Shown here: in pieces, positions 44,797 through 53,609 of the stretch
Position numbering within the stretch: position 1 is the stretch's first letter
How the letters are laid out: each line of letters begins with the position of its first letter
The notes under the pieces: model-generated
What the model saw: only the letters and a program-made list of their open reading frames with translations
The model's database searches: none
Told to the model about the DNA's origin: nothing
Program-made: the position numbers and the translations under genes
From: Neobacillus citreus
Lineage (GTDB): Bacteria; Bacillota; Bacilli; Bacillales; Cytobacillaceae
Length of the DNA: 64,000 nt
Assembly: GCF_018343545.2 (NCBI RefSeq)
Contig: NZ_JAGYPE020000008.1
Location: 67,173-131,172, forward strand
Reading direction: 5' to 3'

Positions 44797-46416
44797 TTAA
44801 CCTTTTTGACTTACTTCCTTTTGCACCTGGTCACGAAGAGCCATTTTCAAAAATTTCCCTACAGAGGTTTTTGGAACTTCTTCGATGAATAAAATATCGT
44901 CCGGAATCCACCATTTTGCAAATTGAGGCTGAAGAAATTCAAAGAGCTCTTCTTTAGTTGTTTTTCCTTTATAGGCATCCTTTAGCACAACGCAGGCGAC
45001 TGGGCGTTCCAGCCACCTTTCATGGGGAACCGCCACAACGGCCGCTTCAAACACTGCTTCATGGGCCATTAAAGCATTTTCCAAATCAACAGATGAGATC
45101 CATTCCCCGCCGCTCTTAATCAGGTCCTTCGTTCTGTCGACTATTTTAACAAACCCTTCTTCGTCAATAGTAGCGACGTCCCCGGTGTGCAGCCAGCCAT
45201 CGTGGAAAGCATCCTTCGTCCGTTCATCCTGATAATATTCGGAAGCAATCCATGGTCCTCTTAAGCATAATTCGCCCATTTCCGTGCCGTTCCATGCGAC
45301 TTCACCGTTCTGGCCCAGTATTTTCATCTCTAGTCCAGGGACAAGAACTCCTTGTTTAGCTCTTAATTCCAATCTTTCCTCGTAATCGAGGTCCTGTTGA
45401 TAGCTTTTTAATGAGGAGAATACAGCAAGCGGGCTTGTTTCAGTCATCCCATAGCCGTGCATAAAGGGAATATTGTATTTTTGTTCAAATGTTTTAATCA
45501 TTCCTTTAGGCGCTGCAGAACCTCCGCACAGGATTCCTCTTAGGCTGCTTAGATCATAGCTACCTTCTTCAAGTTCTTTCAGCAGTCCCATCCAAATCGT
45601 TGGAACCCCTGCTGTTATGGTCACTTTTTCCTGCTGAATCAATTCAGCTAGCAGCTTTGGTGTAAAATTGGGTCCCGGAAGGACTAACGTTGTTCCAAAC
45701 CAAACACCCGCAAACGGCATTCCCCAAGCATTTGCATGGAACATTGGGACAACTGCAAGGGCAACATCTTTTTCACTAAGCGCTAAAGTGTCAGCTAAAC
45801 CTATCGCCATGCTATGCAGAAAAATTCCGCGGTGAGAGTATACGACTCCTTTTGGATTTCCAGTAGTCGCGGAAGTATAACACATCCCGGCTGGGTCGTT
45901 TTCATTAATTTGAGTGGTATATTGAAATTCTGGGTTTGCTTCGGCTAATAGTGTTTCGTAATGATATACAGGTGAGAGTGTGGTCTGAGGGACCTCTTTT
46001 TCGTCTGTCATGATAATAAAAGCTTTTACGGTTTTAAGTTCATCTTTACATTTTTCAATAAGCGGGAGGATGTCAGAATCGATTAGGAGTACTTTGTCTT
46101 CGGCATGGTTGATGATATAACTGATGTGCTGTGGTGAAAGACGGATGTTAATCGTGTGAAGGACAGCGCCCATACACGGTATGGCGAAGTATGCTTCAAG
46201 ATGGCGGTGATGGTTCCAGGCCAATGTTCCCACCTTATCGCCTTTTTCAACGCCTAGCTTGGTCAAGGCATCGGAAAGCTTTCTAGTTCTTTGGCCAATT
46301 TCTTTGTAAGTAAGCCTTTGAATGCCGCTGGCGGTTCTTGAGACAACCTGCTTCTTTGGAAAGTACCTTTCAGCCCTTTCTAGCATTTGCGTCATTGTTA
46401 AAGGTGTTTGCATCAT
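44797..46416 (-). CDS. Fatty-acid/medium-chain acyl-CoA ligase
   Basis: This 539-residue member of the AMP-binding family is of the AlkK-like type. The ATP motif reads YTSATTGNPKG, where most relatives have Gly for the Ala. Other motifs are normal: [56 protein letters not shown] and catalytic Lys in VPKTSVGKFLK. ATG lies behind GGGGGAATAAG. It precedes yhaR, and together they could activate and isomerise an unsaturated acid. I do not recall this gene at this place in B. subtilis. Confidence 0.92.
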   Translation of the reverse strand: MMQTPLTMTQMLERAERYFPKKQVVSRTASGIQRLTYKEIGQRTRKLSDALTKLGVEKGDKVGTLAWNHHRHLEAYFAIPCMGAVLHTINIRLSPQHISYIINHAEDKVLLIDSDILPLIEKCKDELKTVKAFIIMTDEKEVPQTTLSPVYHYETLLAEANPEFQYTTQINENDPAGMCYTSATTGNPKGVVYSHRGIFLHSMAIGLADTLALSEKDVALAVVPMFHANAWGMPFAGVWFGTTLVLPGPNFTPKLLAELIQQEKVTITAGVPTIWMGLLKELEEGSYDLSSLRGILCGGSAAPKGMIKTFEQKYNIPFMHGYGMTETSPLAVFSSLKSYQQDLDYEERLELRAKQGVLVPGLEMKILGQNGEVAWNGTEMGELCLRGPWIASEYYQDERTKDAFHDGWLHTGDVATIDEEGFVKIVDRTKDLIKSGGEWISSVDLENALMAHEAVFEAAVVAVPHERWLERPVACVVLKDAYKGKTTKEELFEFLQPQFAKWWIPDDILFIEEVPKTSVGKFLKMALRDQVQKEVSQKG

Positions 46417-46530
46417 AGCTTATTCCCCCTTTTAGTAAATACGTTTTAACCCCATAGTATCCTATGAGGCGGTTCCTCTTAAATATTCGACATTGGGGAA
46501 AATAATCCTTTATTAAGAACACGCTACCAA

Positions 46531-46564
46531 CAAAAAATCCCCTGCTTCATATTAAGCAGGAGAT
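46531..46564 (-). terminator. Terminator of hemZ
   Basis: ATCCCCTGCTT and AAGCAGGAGAT arms (one mismatch) overlap the hemZ end, with six T residues on the minus strand. Confidence 0.8.
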
Positions 46565-48063
46565 CCTTTTTCTGAAAATAACTCATCTAATATTTTGATC
46601 TTTTCTTCTGTGTATGCCTCAAATCCGTCATTATAGGATTTCGGGTCTTTCGGGTTGGCAAAGTGCGTAATTTTCCCAGTGACAGGGTCAATGAATTTGC
46701 TCGATGCCCCGCAGCCAAGTCCGATAATAGTCTGCTGCTCTTCCATAATCATGATATTATAGATACTTTCTTGATTTGGCAGGGAGTAGCCGACATTTTC
46801 CAGGTTGCCCAGGATGTTTTTCTGGCGGTATAGGTAGTAAGGGACATAGCCATGGTCAGCGGTCCAATCCTCGGCCAGATTCATCATTTTTTCAACCTCA
46901 GTCCGGTCTGCCACCTTATATTTTTCCTTATTCTTCGTCATTTCAGACGCGCGCTTGAAGGATAAAGTATGAACCGTCAGTGATTCTGGCATCAGTTTTT
47001 CGGTTTCCGTTAAGGAATGGGTAAATTCTGTCAGACCCTCACCGGGAAGGCCGATGATAAGGTCCATATTGATATTATTCATCCCCATTTCTCGAGCCAA
47101 GTGATATTTTTCTATCGTTTCCGTAACCGTATGATGCCGTCCGATTGCCTTCAATGTTTCCTGCGTATACGATTGTGGGTTAATGCTAATCCGGTCAATC
47201 TTCCACTTTTTCAAAACGTCAAGCTTCTCCGGGGTAATCGTATCTGGACGTCCCGCCTCCACAGTAATTTCCCGAATTTTAGTGACATCAGGAAACGAGT
47301 TGTACATCTCCTCGTAGAGCATGTCCATCTCTTCAGCGGTAATGCTTGTGGGTGTGCCGCCGCCATAGTAAACGGTTGTAATCCGCACCCCTTTTTCCTT
47401 CAGCCACTCGCCGATTTTCCTCATTTCATAATGAAGGCCGCCTAAGAAGGAATCAACAGATCCCTGCCGCCCGTTAATAGCATAAGCCGGGAACGTGCAA
47501 TAGGCGCATTTGGTCGGGCAGAACGGAATGCCAATATAAATGCTCACTTCCCGCTCGAGCGAGTAAAGGTCTGGAACAACCGTCAACTGCCGGTCAATGA
47601 TGTGCTGCATCAGTGCAATTTTTTCATCAGTAATTAAATACTCATCCTTTAATTGCCGATGGGCCACTTCAGCTGGAATGCCTTCCTGCAGTTTTTTGTG
47701 AAGCAGCTTAGTCGGTCTAACACCCGTTAAAATTCCCCATTTTTGCGTAATGCCGGTCAAGTCCTGGAGAACCGTTAAATAAACGTGGGAAACGGCATTT
47801 TTAATCTGCTTAAACCGTTCTTTTTCAGAATCGGCTTCCTTAAAATCCCGCTGATATTCAGCAGATAGGACTTTTCCGTTCCCATCCGTTAATTCAGCAG
47901 AAACACCGATTTTTTCCTCAACCTGTAAATGAAATAAAATCTGTATATCAGCATCATCCGTCTGAGATGTCAAAATCTGTGACTCTTCAAAAAATAAATT
48001 CGCAATTAGCGTCAATGGCCGATTGAATCTTTCATCCTCTAAGCCTAGTATCGAAATTCGCAA
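46552..48063 (-). CDS. hemZ: Radical SAM coproporphyrinogen dehydrogenase-like HemZ
   Basis: This 503-residue protein starts at TTG behind AAAGGTGAT. The 4Fe-4S/SAM motif is CPTKCAYC (Cys182, Cys186, Cys189). TVYYGGGTPTSIT, ITVEAGRPDTI and ISINPQSYTQETLKAIGRHH follow, all typical of HemN/HemZ. It has a long N-terminal domain of about 170 residues particular to HemZ. It is linked to anaerobic haem synthesis in B. subtilis, though relatives differ in activity and haem chaperone function is an alternative. Confidence 0.93.
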   Translation of the reverse strand: MRISILGLEDERFNRPLTLIANLFFEESQILTSQTDDADIQILFHLQVEEKIGVSAELTDGNGKVLSAEYQRDFKEADSEKERFKQIKNAVSHVYLTVLQDLTGITQKWGILTGVRPTKLLHKKLQEGIPAEVAHRQLKDEYLITDEKIALMQHIIDRQLTVVPDLYSLEREVSIYIGIPFCPTKCAYCTFPAYAINGRQGSVDSFLGGLHYEMRKIGEWLKEKGVRITTVYYGGGTPTSITAEEMDMLYEEMYNSFPDVTKIREITVEAGRPDTITPEKLDVLKKWKIDRISINPQSYTQETLKAIGRHHTVTETIEKYHLAREMGMNNINMDLIIGLPGEGLTEFTHSLTETEKLMPESLTVHTLSFKRASEMTKNKEKYKVADRTEVEKMMNLAEDWTADHGYVPYYLYRQKNILGNLENVGYSLPNQESIYNIMIMEEQQTIIGLGCGASSKFIDPVTGKITHFANPKDPKSYNDGFEAYTEEKIKILDELFSEKGSPA

Positions 48064-48153
48064 GCTTTATCACCTTTCAAAAATAAACTTCTTTAAGTGT
48101 ACAAAATCACAAAAATAAGGTCAATATAGTGGAAATCATTGGAGCATATAAAT

Positions 48154-48265
48154 GAAAACTCGCCGATTGGCGAGTCCGCCAGGACGAAGACAGAGGCGTA
48201 GTTGAATTTATGCGTTAAGAAAGTATAAAGCTTTCGACAGAAAGTTTATACTTTCTTATTAGCAA
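48154..48265 (+). repeat. Dispersed structured repeat, copy D
   Basis: It begins GAAAACTCGCCGATTGGCGAG (perfect 7-bp hairpin), then AGGACGAAGACAGAGGCGTAG and TTGAATTTATGCGTTA. The second hairpin is longest here: AAGAAAGTATAAA pairs with TTTATACTTTCTT, topped by CTTTC/GAAAG. It lies between hemZ and yhaX. Confidence 0.85.
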
Positions 48266-48300
48266 AAAAGATATCAGAGACCGACCCTGATATCTTTTTT
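48264..48300 (-). terminator. Terminator of yhaX
   Basis: AAAAAAGATATCAG and CTGATATCTTTTTT arms around nine bases; it functions on either strand. Confidence 0.85.
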
Positions 48301-48305
48301 CAAGA

Positions 48306-49175
48306 TTAATTTTTGATAATCTTCATTTTTCTTAAAAATTCGATTGGCTGCTGCTTTCTGAAGTGTTCCTTCACCATATAAGCAACGCCATGTTCGTTTT
48401 CCGACCTTGTTACCCAGTCCGATGCTTTCTTCACCTCAAAAGGAGCATTCCACATCGAAACACCTAGACCAGCCGCTTCAATTAACGGGATGTCATCAAG
48501 GCTGTCACCGATATAGACCATCTCTTTTAACTGGAAACCGAGCTGGCTGCCAAGAAACGCTAACCCATTAAGTTTGGAAACTCCTGCCGGAACAAGATCG
48601 AGCCGCAATGAATCAAGTTTAATCGGAGTGATTTCCGTAAACATTTTTTCAATGGCGGTTTTGGCATCCTCTAAATCGCGTTTATTTTCGAAATAGACTT
48701 CAATCTTCGTAGGAGTTGCCGGCTGATCATGCAAATATTCGCTGAGGGATTCGACAAATTGCTGTGAATAAACAAAAGGGTCGCCTGTGGTGAAAACCGT
48801 TTTTGCTAATAATTGCTGATGCAGTTTATATTTATTGGCAATCGAAAAATTCTCGTGAACTAAACGGATTTGACACGGCAGCGCCTCGAGCAGACGAATA
48901 GTATCATAGGTAATTTCCTCATTAATCCGCTTCACGTATACCGGCTTATTTTCCTCCCGCGCAATGAATGCCCCCTGATGGGTGACGAGCGGTGATGATA
49001 TCTTTAAGGCTTTCGCTGCCTTCTTGGCTGAGTGAAAGCTCCGTGATGTAACGAGTGTGACATAAATCCCCTTTTGCTGAACATATTCTACGGCTTCCTT
49101 TGTCGATTTATGGATTTTTCCATTGCTTTGTAAGAGTGTGCCATCAATATTTAACGCAAGTAAGCGATAAATCAT
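48306..49175 (-). CDS. yhaX: HAD-superfamily (Cof-type) protein YhaX
   Basis: This protein has 289 residues from MIYRLLALNIDGTLL, ATG behind GGGGGCAGC; the frame is open 20 codons further. It is a HAD subclass IIB fold with VTLVTSRSFHSAK (motif 2), KLNGLAFLGSQLGF (motif 3 lysine) and YIGDSLDDIPLIEAAGLGVSM (motif 4). Motif 1 reads NIDGT instead of DxDGT, so the nucleophilic Asp is Asn (codon AAT). Either phosphatase activity is lost or it works differently. Confidence 0.88.
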   Translation of the reverse strand: MIYRLLALNIDGTLLQSNGKIHKSTKEAVEYVQQKGIYVTLVTSRSFHSAKKAAKALKISSPLVTHQGAFIAREENKPVYVKRINEEITYDTIRLLEALPCQIRLVHENFSIANKYKLHQQLLAKTVFTTGDPFVYSQQFVESLSEYLHDQPATPTKIEVYFENKRDLEDAKTAIEKMFTEITPIKLDSLRLDLVPAGVSKLNGLAFLGSQLGFQLKEMVYIGDSLDDIPLIEAAGLGVSMWNAPFEVKKASDWVTRSENEHGVAYMVKEHFRKQQPIEFLRKMKIIKN

Positions 49176-49285
49176 TATGCTGCCCCCTGTTCTTGGTGAA
49201 ATTCCCTTTATATCACTTTTATGATTTTTCACCAATTTATAGAACAGTGCTTGTAAAAGTGTAGGCTTGGCAGCTTCTTAAAAAA

Positions 49286-49633
49286 TTAAATTTGTCCGTA
49301 TAAATCAGCCAATGGCTTTAGGACGATCTGGTTTAACTCCCCGATCACATTATTCATTCGCTGTTCCACCTGCATAAGATGGGCGATTTTCGGATTTTGC
49401 TGAACAACTCCGACGGTTGCTTGGGCCTGCTGAATTTCCTGCTCGGAAATGTTTTGTCCCATCATTTGTTTTTGCTGCAAATTCATTTGGATGTGGCGAA
49501 ATTGATCAAACAACTGCTTCGCTGCCGGGTCGGCATTTACCTCTTGATAAGCTTGCTGTAGTTGTTTAAATTCATCACTTTGACGGATCGCATTTTCTAA
49601 AGCATAGGCGGAATCATATAAATTTACTGCCAT
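49286..49633 (-). CDS. yheA: YlbF/YmcA-family protein YheA
   Basis: This 115-residue protein starts MAVNLYDSAYALENAIRQSDEFKQL, ATG behind AGGAGTGAG; 13 further codons are open upstream. It is all helical and Gln-rich with the family core ADPAAKQLFDQFRHIQMNLQQKQMMGQNISEQEI. Relatives YlbF and YmcA belong to a complex affecting RNase Y. The YheA role is not defined. Confidence 0.9.
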   Translation of the reverse strand: MAVNLYDSAYALENAIRQSDEFKQLQQAYQEVNADPAAKQLFDQFRHIQMNLQQKQMMGQNISEQEIQQAQATVGVVQQNPKIAHLMQVEQRMNNVIGELNQIVLKPLADLYGQI

Positions 49634-49784
49634 TTGCGGGCTCACTCCTTTTTGGTTAACAATACTTCCCAACTATATCAAACTATTCAAGGGAATGCGA
49701 GAATGTTCAAATCACCATCCCTATTGGTTTTACATAGGATACTACATCAGCGGATGCCTATTTAATAAAGAATGAGGAGTGATT

Positions 49785-51158
49785 ATGTCCCGTTCATTAA
49801 CAAGCATAACAATTTTACCAGAGAAATCCGAAGCAACGAATTCTCATTTGATTAAAATGTCCCGCAGGCTGTATCACGACCTGCAAATGGAGAATCACCG
49901 CGAATTACAAATCATGGTCGGCACAAAAACAATTCGTGCCAATATCCAAATCATCGATACCCTTCCCCGGGAACTGCATGTGCCGGAGGAAGTCTTTACC
50001 TATTTTTGCTTGCCTGTCCGAAAGGTTAACCTACAAGCAAAATACTTTTCTGAGTCCAACACACTTAAGCTTGGTCCGGTCATCGGATTGCTGACAGATT
50101 TTTCACCGAAGGATGGTGAAGAACCTAATTTCCGTTCCATTCATAAGTTTTGTGAGGATCTCCATCAGGTGGTGTCAGAAAATGGCGGTTTTCTTTATGT
50201 GTTTTCTTTTAAACATTTTTTACAGCACGGCTATTATTTTGAAAACGGAAGCTGGATAGGAACAAGCCCACCTGCCCCTGATGTTATTTACAATCGAATC
50301 CATTCTCGAATACTAGAAAACAAACAAGAATTTGTTGAATTTCGAAAGATTCTTGAACAACTGGCCATTCCCATCTTCAATGATCGCTTTCATTCAAAAT
50401 GGGAAGTATACGACCAGTTGAAAAATGAACATCATTTGTCATCCTACATTCCCGAGACAGCCTTGCTCTCAAGGGATACTTTACATTCCTTCCTGCAAAC
50501 CTATGAAACCATTTTTATAAAACCGATTCATGGCAGCCAGGGAAAAAATATTATTAAACTGGAAAAAATTGCGGAAGACCAATTTACCCTCCAAACTTCA
50601 GGCCAATCCCAGGCAGATGCATTACCAGCCCTAGCAGCACATGAAATCTATCAAGAAATAAAATTACTGCTGCAAAACCGAATTTGTATTGTTCAGGAGG
50701 GTATTTCTTTTATTGACTATCAATCATCTGCCATGGACTTCAGGGTATTAGTCCATCGAAATTATGAAAAAAAGTGGGAAATTACCTCGATTGTTGCAAG
50801 AATCGGGGCTGAACAAGAATTTGTCTCCAATGTTTCCAGGGGCGGCCATACGATAAAACCGGTAACTGCCTTACGTTCCAAAATGTCCCAAAAAACCGCT
50901 TTGCAAACATTGAAGCTAATAAAAGAGCTGTCGTTGGAAACCGCCGAAAAGGTCAGTGCGCTGTCTTCCGGAATTACCGGCGAACTGGGGATTGATGTCG
51001 GCGTTGATGAAAAGGGGAAACCCTGGCTGATTGAAGTAAACTCAAAACCATCGAAGGTATTTGAAGATGATTCAGGGAAAATCAGACCGTCTGCAAAAGC
51101 CATCATTCGCTTTTGCACAAGCCTGGCCTTTGAAACCCTGAATGAAAAGGAGGTTTAA
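49785..51158 (+). CDS. YheC/YheD-family ATP-grasp protein 1 (YheD-like size)
   Basis: This 457-residue protein starts at ATG five bases behind GAGGAG (an in-frame GTG lies two codons up). The N-terminal domain of about 100 residues is followed by PVIGLLTDF and the module P(D)VIYNRIHSR, FNDRFHSKWEVYDQL. The ATP-grasp part has IFIKPIHGSQGKNIIKL, DFRVLVHRNYEKKWEITSIVARIGA and GELGIDVGVDEKGKPWLIEVNSKPSK. B. subtilis YheC and YheD are described as coat-associated. The ligase substrate is unknown. First of four related genes in a row. Confidence 0.85.
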   Translation: MSRSLTSITILPEKSEATNSHLIKMSRRLYHDLQMENHRELQIMVGTKTIRANIQIIDTLPRELHVPEEVFTYFCLPVRKVNLQAKYFSESNTLKLGPVIGLLTDFSPKDGEEPNFRSIHKFCEDLHQVVSENGGFLYVFSFKHFLQHGYYFENGSWIGTSPPAPDVIYNRIHSRILENKQEFVEFRKILEQLAIPIFNDRFHSKWEVYDQLKNEHHLSSYIPETALLSRDTLHSFLQTYETIFIKPIHGSQGKNIIKLEKIAEDQFTLQTSGQSQADALPALAAHEIYQEIKLLLQNRICIVQEGISFIDYQSSAMDFRVLVHRNYEKKWEITSIVARIGAEQEFVSNVSRGGHTIKPVTALRSKMSQKTALQTLKLIKELSLETAEKVSALSSGITGELGIDVGVDEKGKPWLIEVNSKPSKVFEDDSGKIRPSAKAIIRFCTSLAFETLNEKEV

Positions 51159-51163
51159 TTCAC

Positions 51164-52267
51164 TTGATTACATTTGGCATTATGTCCTTAAACCTAGAAA
51201 CAGAGGCCCCCTATATAACGGAAATGGCCGAACATGCAAAAGACTTAGGAATTGAAGCTTTTCGCTTCGTTCCAACCAATATCAATCCAAATACACTTCA
51301 GGTTCAAGGGAAAAAATTTGACGCTGAACAAAAGAATTGGGTCAATGCCGAATTCCCCATCCCCCGCATCCTCTATGACCGTTGCTTCTACGGAGAGGAT
51401 GACCAATCGAAACAATGCCTTCCAATAGTATCGTGGCTAAAAAGCAGGAAGGATATTAACTTTTTAGGATATGGTCTGCCTAATAAACTAGACCTCTATC
51501 AGGCGCTGAAAGACACGAAGCTATCTGCCTATCTGCCGCCGACAAAGCAGGTAATCGATACGGTTGGAATTTTAAAAGAATTAAACAGTGGAAAAAAGAT
51601 TGTCATAAAACCCATTAACGGTTCACAGGGTTATGGCATTTATTCCTTGAAGAAAAATGACAAATCGATTCATGTTAAAACAGAAAAACAAAAACAGATT
51701 ATATCAAGGATCTTTCCAAACGAAGGAAAATTTTCGCATTGGCTTAAGAGCTTGCTCGCGCGGCATCAATATCTTATGCAGCCTTATCTTGAATTAACCA
51801 ACAGTGAATTGCAGCCCTTTGACATCCGGATTCTCCTGCAAAAAAATGAGCATGGCAATTGGGGAGAAATTGGGCGCGGAGTGCGAATCGGTACCAGCGG
51901 CGGGATTTTATCGAATTTAAGTGCAGGCGGGATGGCAACAGCGTTCTCAGAATGGTCAGCTTCCCTGCCTGCAGCGAGAAGGGAATTTATTCAGCAGGAA
52001 TTAACCAGCATTCTTACAGAATTACCACACCTTCTTGAAAGAAGCTTCCTGCCGCTCTTTGAAATCGGTGTCGATATTGGCATCGCCAAAAACGGCTCGA
52101 TCTGGATTTTAGATATGAATTCAAAGCCCGGCAGGAAGGTTATTTTGCAAACCCGGCCCAATCTTAAAGAAAAGCTGTACTGTGCACCGCTGCTTTACGC
52201 AAAATACCTGTCGGAATCGAAAGACCAAGAAAGGAAGAACATCTATGAGAAAACGTTATCTCATTGA
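51164..52267 (+). CDS. yheC: YheC/YheD-family ATP-grasp protein 2 (YheC-like)
   Basis: This 367-residue protein starts at TTG, ten bases after AAGGAGG that overlaps the previous stop. It lacks the extra N-terminal domain. Motifs are FPIPRILYDRCFYG, GLPNKLDLYQALKDT, KIVIKPINGSQGYGIYSL, PFDIRILLQKNEHGNWGEIGRGVRIG and EIGVDIGIAKNGSIWILDMNSKPGR, which hold ATP-grasp lysines and metal-binding Asp/Asn. Length matches B. subtilis YheC (about 363). It overlaps the next gene by 23 bases. Confidence 0.85.
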   Translation: MITFGIMSLNLETEAPYITEMAEHAKDLGIEAFRFVPTNINPNTLQVQGKKFDAEQKNWVNAEFPIPRILYDRCFYGEDDQSKQCLPIVSWLKSRKDINFLGYGLPNKLDLYQALKDTKLSAYLPPTKQVIDTVGILKELNSGKKIVIKPINGSQGYGIYSLKKNDKSIHVKTEKQKQIISRIFPNEGKFSHWLKSLLARHQYLMQPYLELTNSELQPFDIRILLQKNEHGNWGEIGRGVRIGTSGGILSNLSAGGMATAFSEWSASLPAARREFIQQELTSILTELPHLLERSFLPLFEIGVDIGIAKNGSIWILDMNSKPGRKVILQTRPNLKEKLYCAPLLYAKYLSESKDQERKNIYEKTLSH

Positions 52268-53609
52268 GGTCGTCCAAAATGATCAATTGATTGTTTTTTG
52301 CCCTCCTTCCCTCCTTCAAGAAAATGGGCCTAAGCGAATTGCTTTTGGTTCAAATTCAATGGCAGTGGAATTTCTGCCCCATCCTGACCGAAAAGATCGG
52401 ATTGTGATGAGCAGGGTCATACAAAAAGAACTCCAATTTCCGGAATTTAAGCTGCCGCTCCATGTTTTTTTAGATAATCAAACCCTGTACATCGGTCCTC
52501 TTGTTGGCATTTTTACGGCTGGATTTACACTGCTTCCTGATCAGCTCCTCGGCGAGAGAACACAGTTCTTTTCCAAGCTTTTATCCGTAAATAAAAACGT
52601 CGGAGCCCTCGCTTTTGTGTTCGGAGAGCAGCATATTGATTGGGAACAGGGCACGATTGAGGGTTATTTTTTCCACGATGGAGATTGGGAACAGCGGGAG
52701 GTCCCTTTCCCTAACGTCATTTATGATCGTCTGCCAAACCGAAGGAGTGAAGGAATTCCCAAATTAGTTAAAGTAAAAAAACGGCTTCAACAGGAATATT
52801 TAATCCCTTGGTATAATCCCGGCTTTTTCAACAAGTTAGATATTTACGAACGGCTTCTCCAAGATCATTCGGTTGATAAATACCTTCCTGAGACCCATCC
52901 TTTTACCTCTTTTTCCTTGATTGAGAGGATGCTTTCTAAATACGGGCATGTGTATATAAAGCCGAAAAACGGCAGTCTTGGCTTTGGCATTCATCAAATT
53001 ATTTTTGATAAAAACACAAACGACTATTACTGCCGTTATCAAGATGACGACGGGGCAAACAGGTTACAAAAATTCCACAGCCTGGAGAAATTGTTTGAGC
53101 GGGTATTCGCGAAGCAATCGCTTGAAAAAATGGTTGTCCAACAGGGGATTCATTTAGTTCGCAACGAGCAGCGGCCCGTTGATTTTCGCATCCATACGAA
53201 CAAGGACGAAACAGGCTGCTGGCATGTTTCCGCGCTTGCAGCAAAAATAGCCGGGCCGGGAAGCCCGACCACTCATAAGAGGAGCGGCGGAGAAATTAAA
53301 ACGATTAGCGAAATCTTTCCTGCTGAAGATGCCGGCATGTTCGAAGAGAAGCTTTCCAATGCTGCCCTTTCCTTAAGTCATGCATTAGACCGAAATGTCG
53401 AAGGAATTATCGGCGAAATTGGCTTTGATTTGGGCATTGACCGGAACGGCGATGTCTGGCTGTTCGAGGCAAATTCCAAACCCGGCCGTTCGATTTTCAG
53501 CCATCCGGAATTAAAAGAATTTGATTTATTGACACGTAAATTGTCCCTCGCCTTCGCCGTTTTTCTCACCGAGCAAGCCTTACTGCATCCCGAGGAACTT
53601 TATCAATGA
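52245..53609 (+). CDS. yheD: YheC/YheD-family ATP-grasp protein 3 (YheD-like)
   Basis: This protein has 454 residues from MRKRYLIEVVQNDQL, ATG behind AAAGGAAG inside the end of the previous gene. It has an N-terminal domain of about 85 residues, then PLVGIFTAGF, NVIYDRLPNRRS, FFNKLDIYERLL, VYIKPKNGSLGFGIHQI, DFRIHTNKDETGCWHVSALAAKIAG and GEIGFDLGIDRNGDVWLFEANSKPGRS. Length matches B. subtilis YheD (about 453). Confidence 0.85.
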   Translation: MRKRYLIEVVQNDQLIVFCPPSLLQENGPKRIAFGSNSMAVEFLPHPDRKDRIVMSRVIQKELQFPEFKLPLHVFLDNQTLYIGPLVGIFTAGFTLLPDQLLGERTQFFSKLLSVNKNVGALAFVFGEQHIDWEQGTIEGYFFHDGDWEQREVPFPNVIYDRLPNRRSEGIPKLVKVKKRLQQEYLIPWYNPGFFNKLDIYERLLQDHSVDKYLPETHPFTSFSLIERMLSKYGHVYIKPKNGSLGFGIHQIIFDKNTNDYYCRYQDDDGANRLQKFHSLEKLFERVFAKQSLEKMVVQQGIHLVRNEQRPVDFRIHTNKDETGCWHVSALAAKIAGPGSPTTHKRSGGEIKTISEIFPAEDAGMFEEKLSNAALSLSHALDRNVEGIIGEIGFDLGIDRNGDVWLFEANSKPGRSIFSHPELKEFDLLTRKLSLAFAVFLTEQALLHPEELYQ

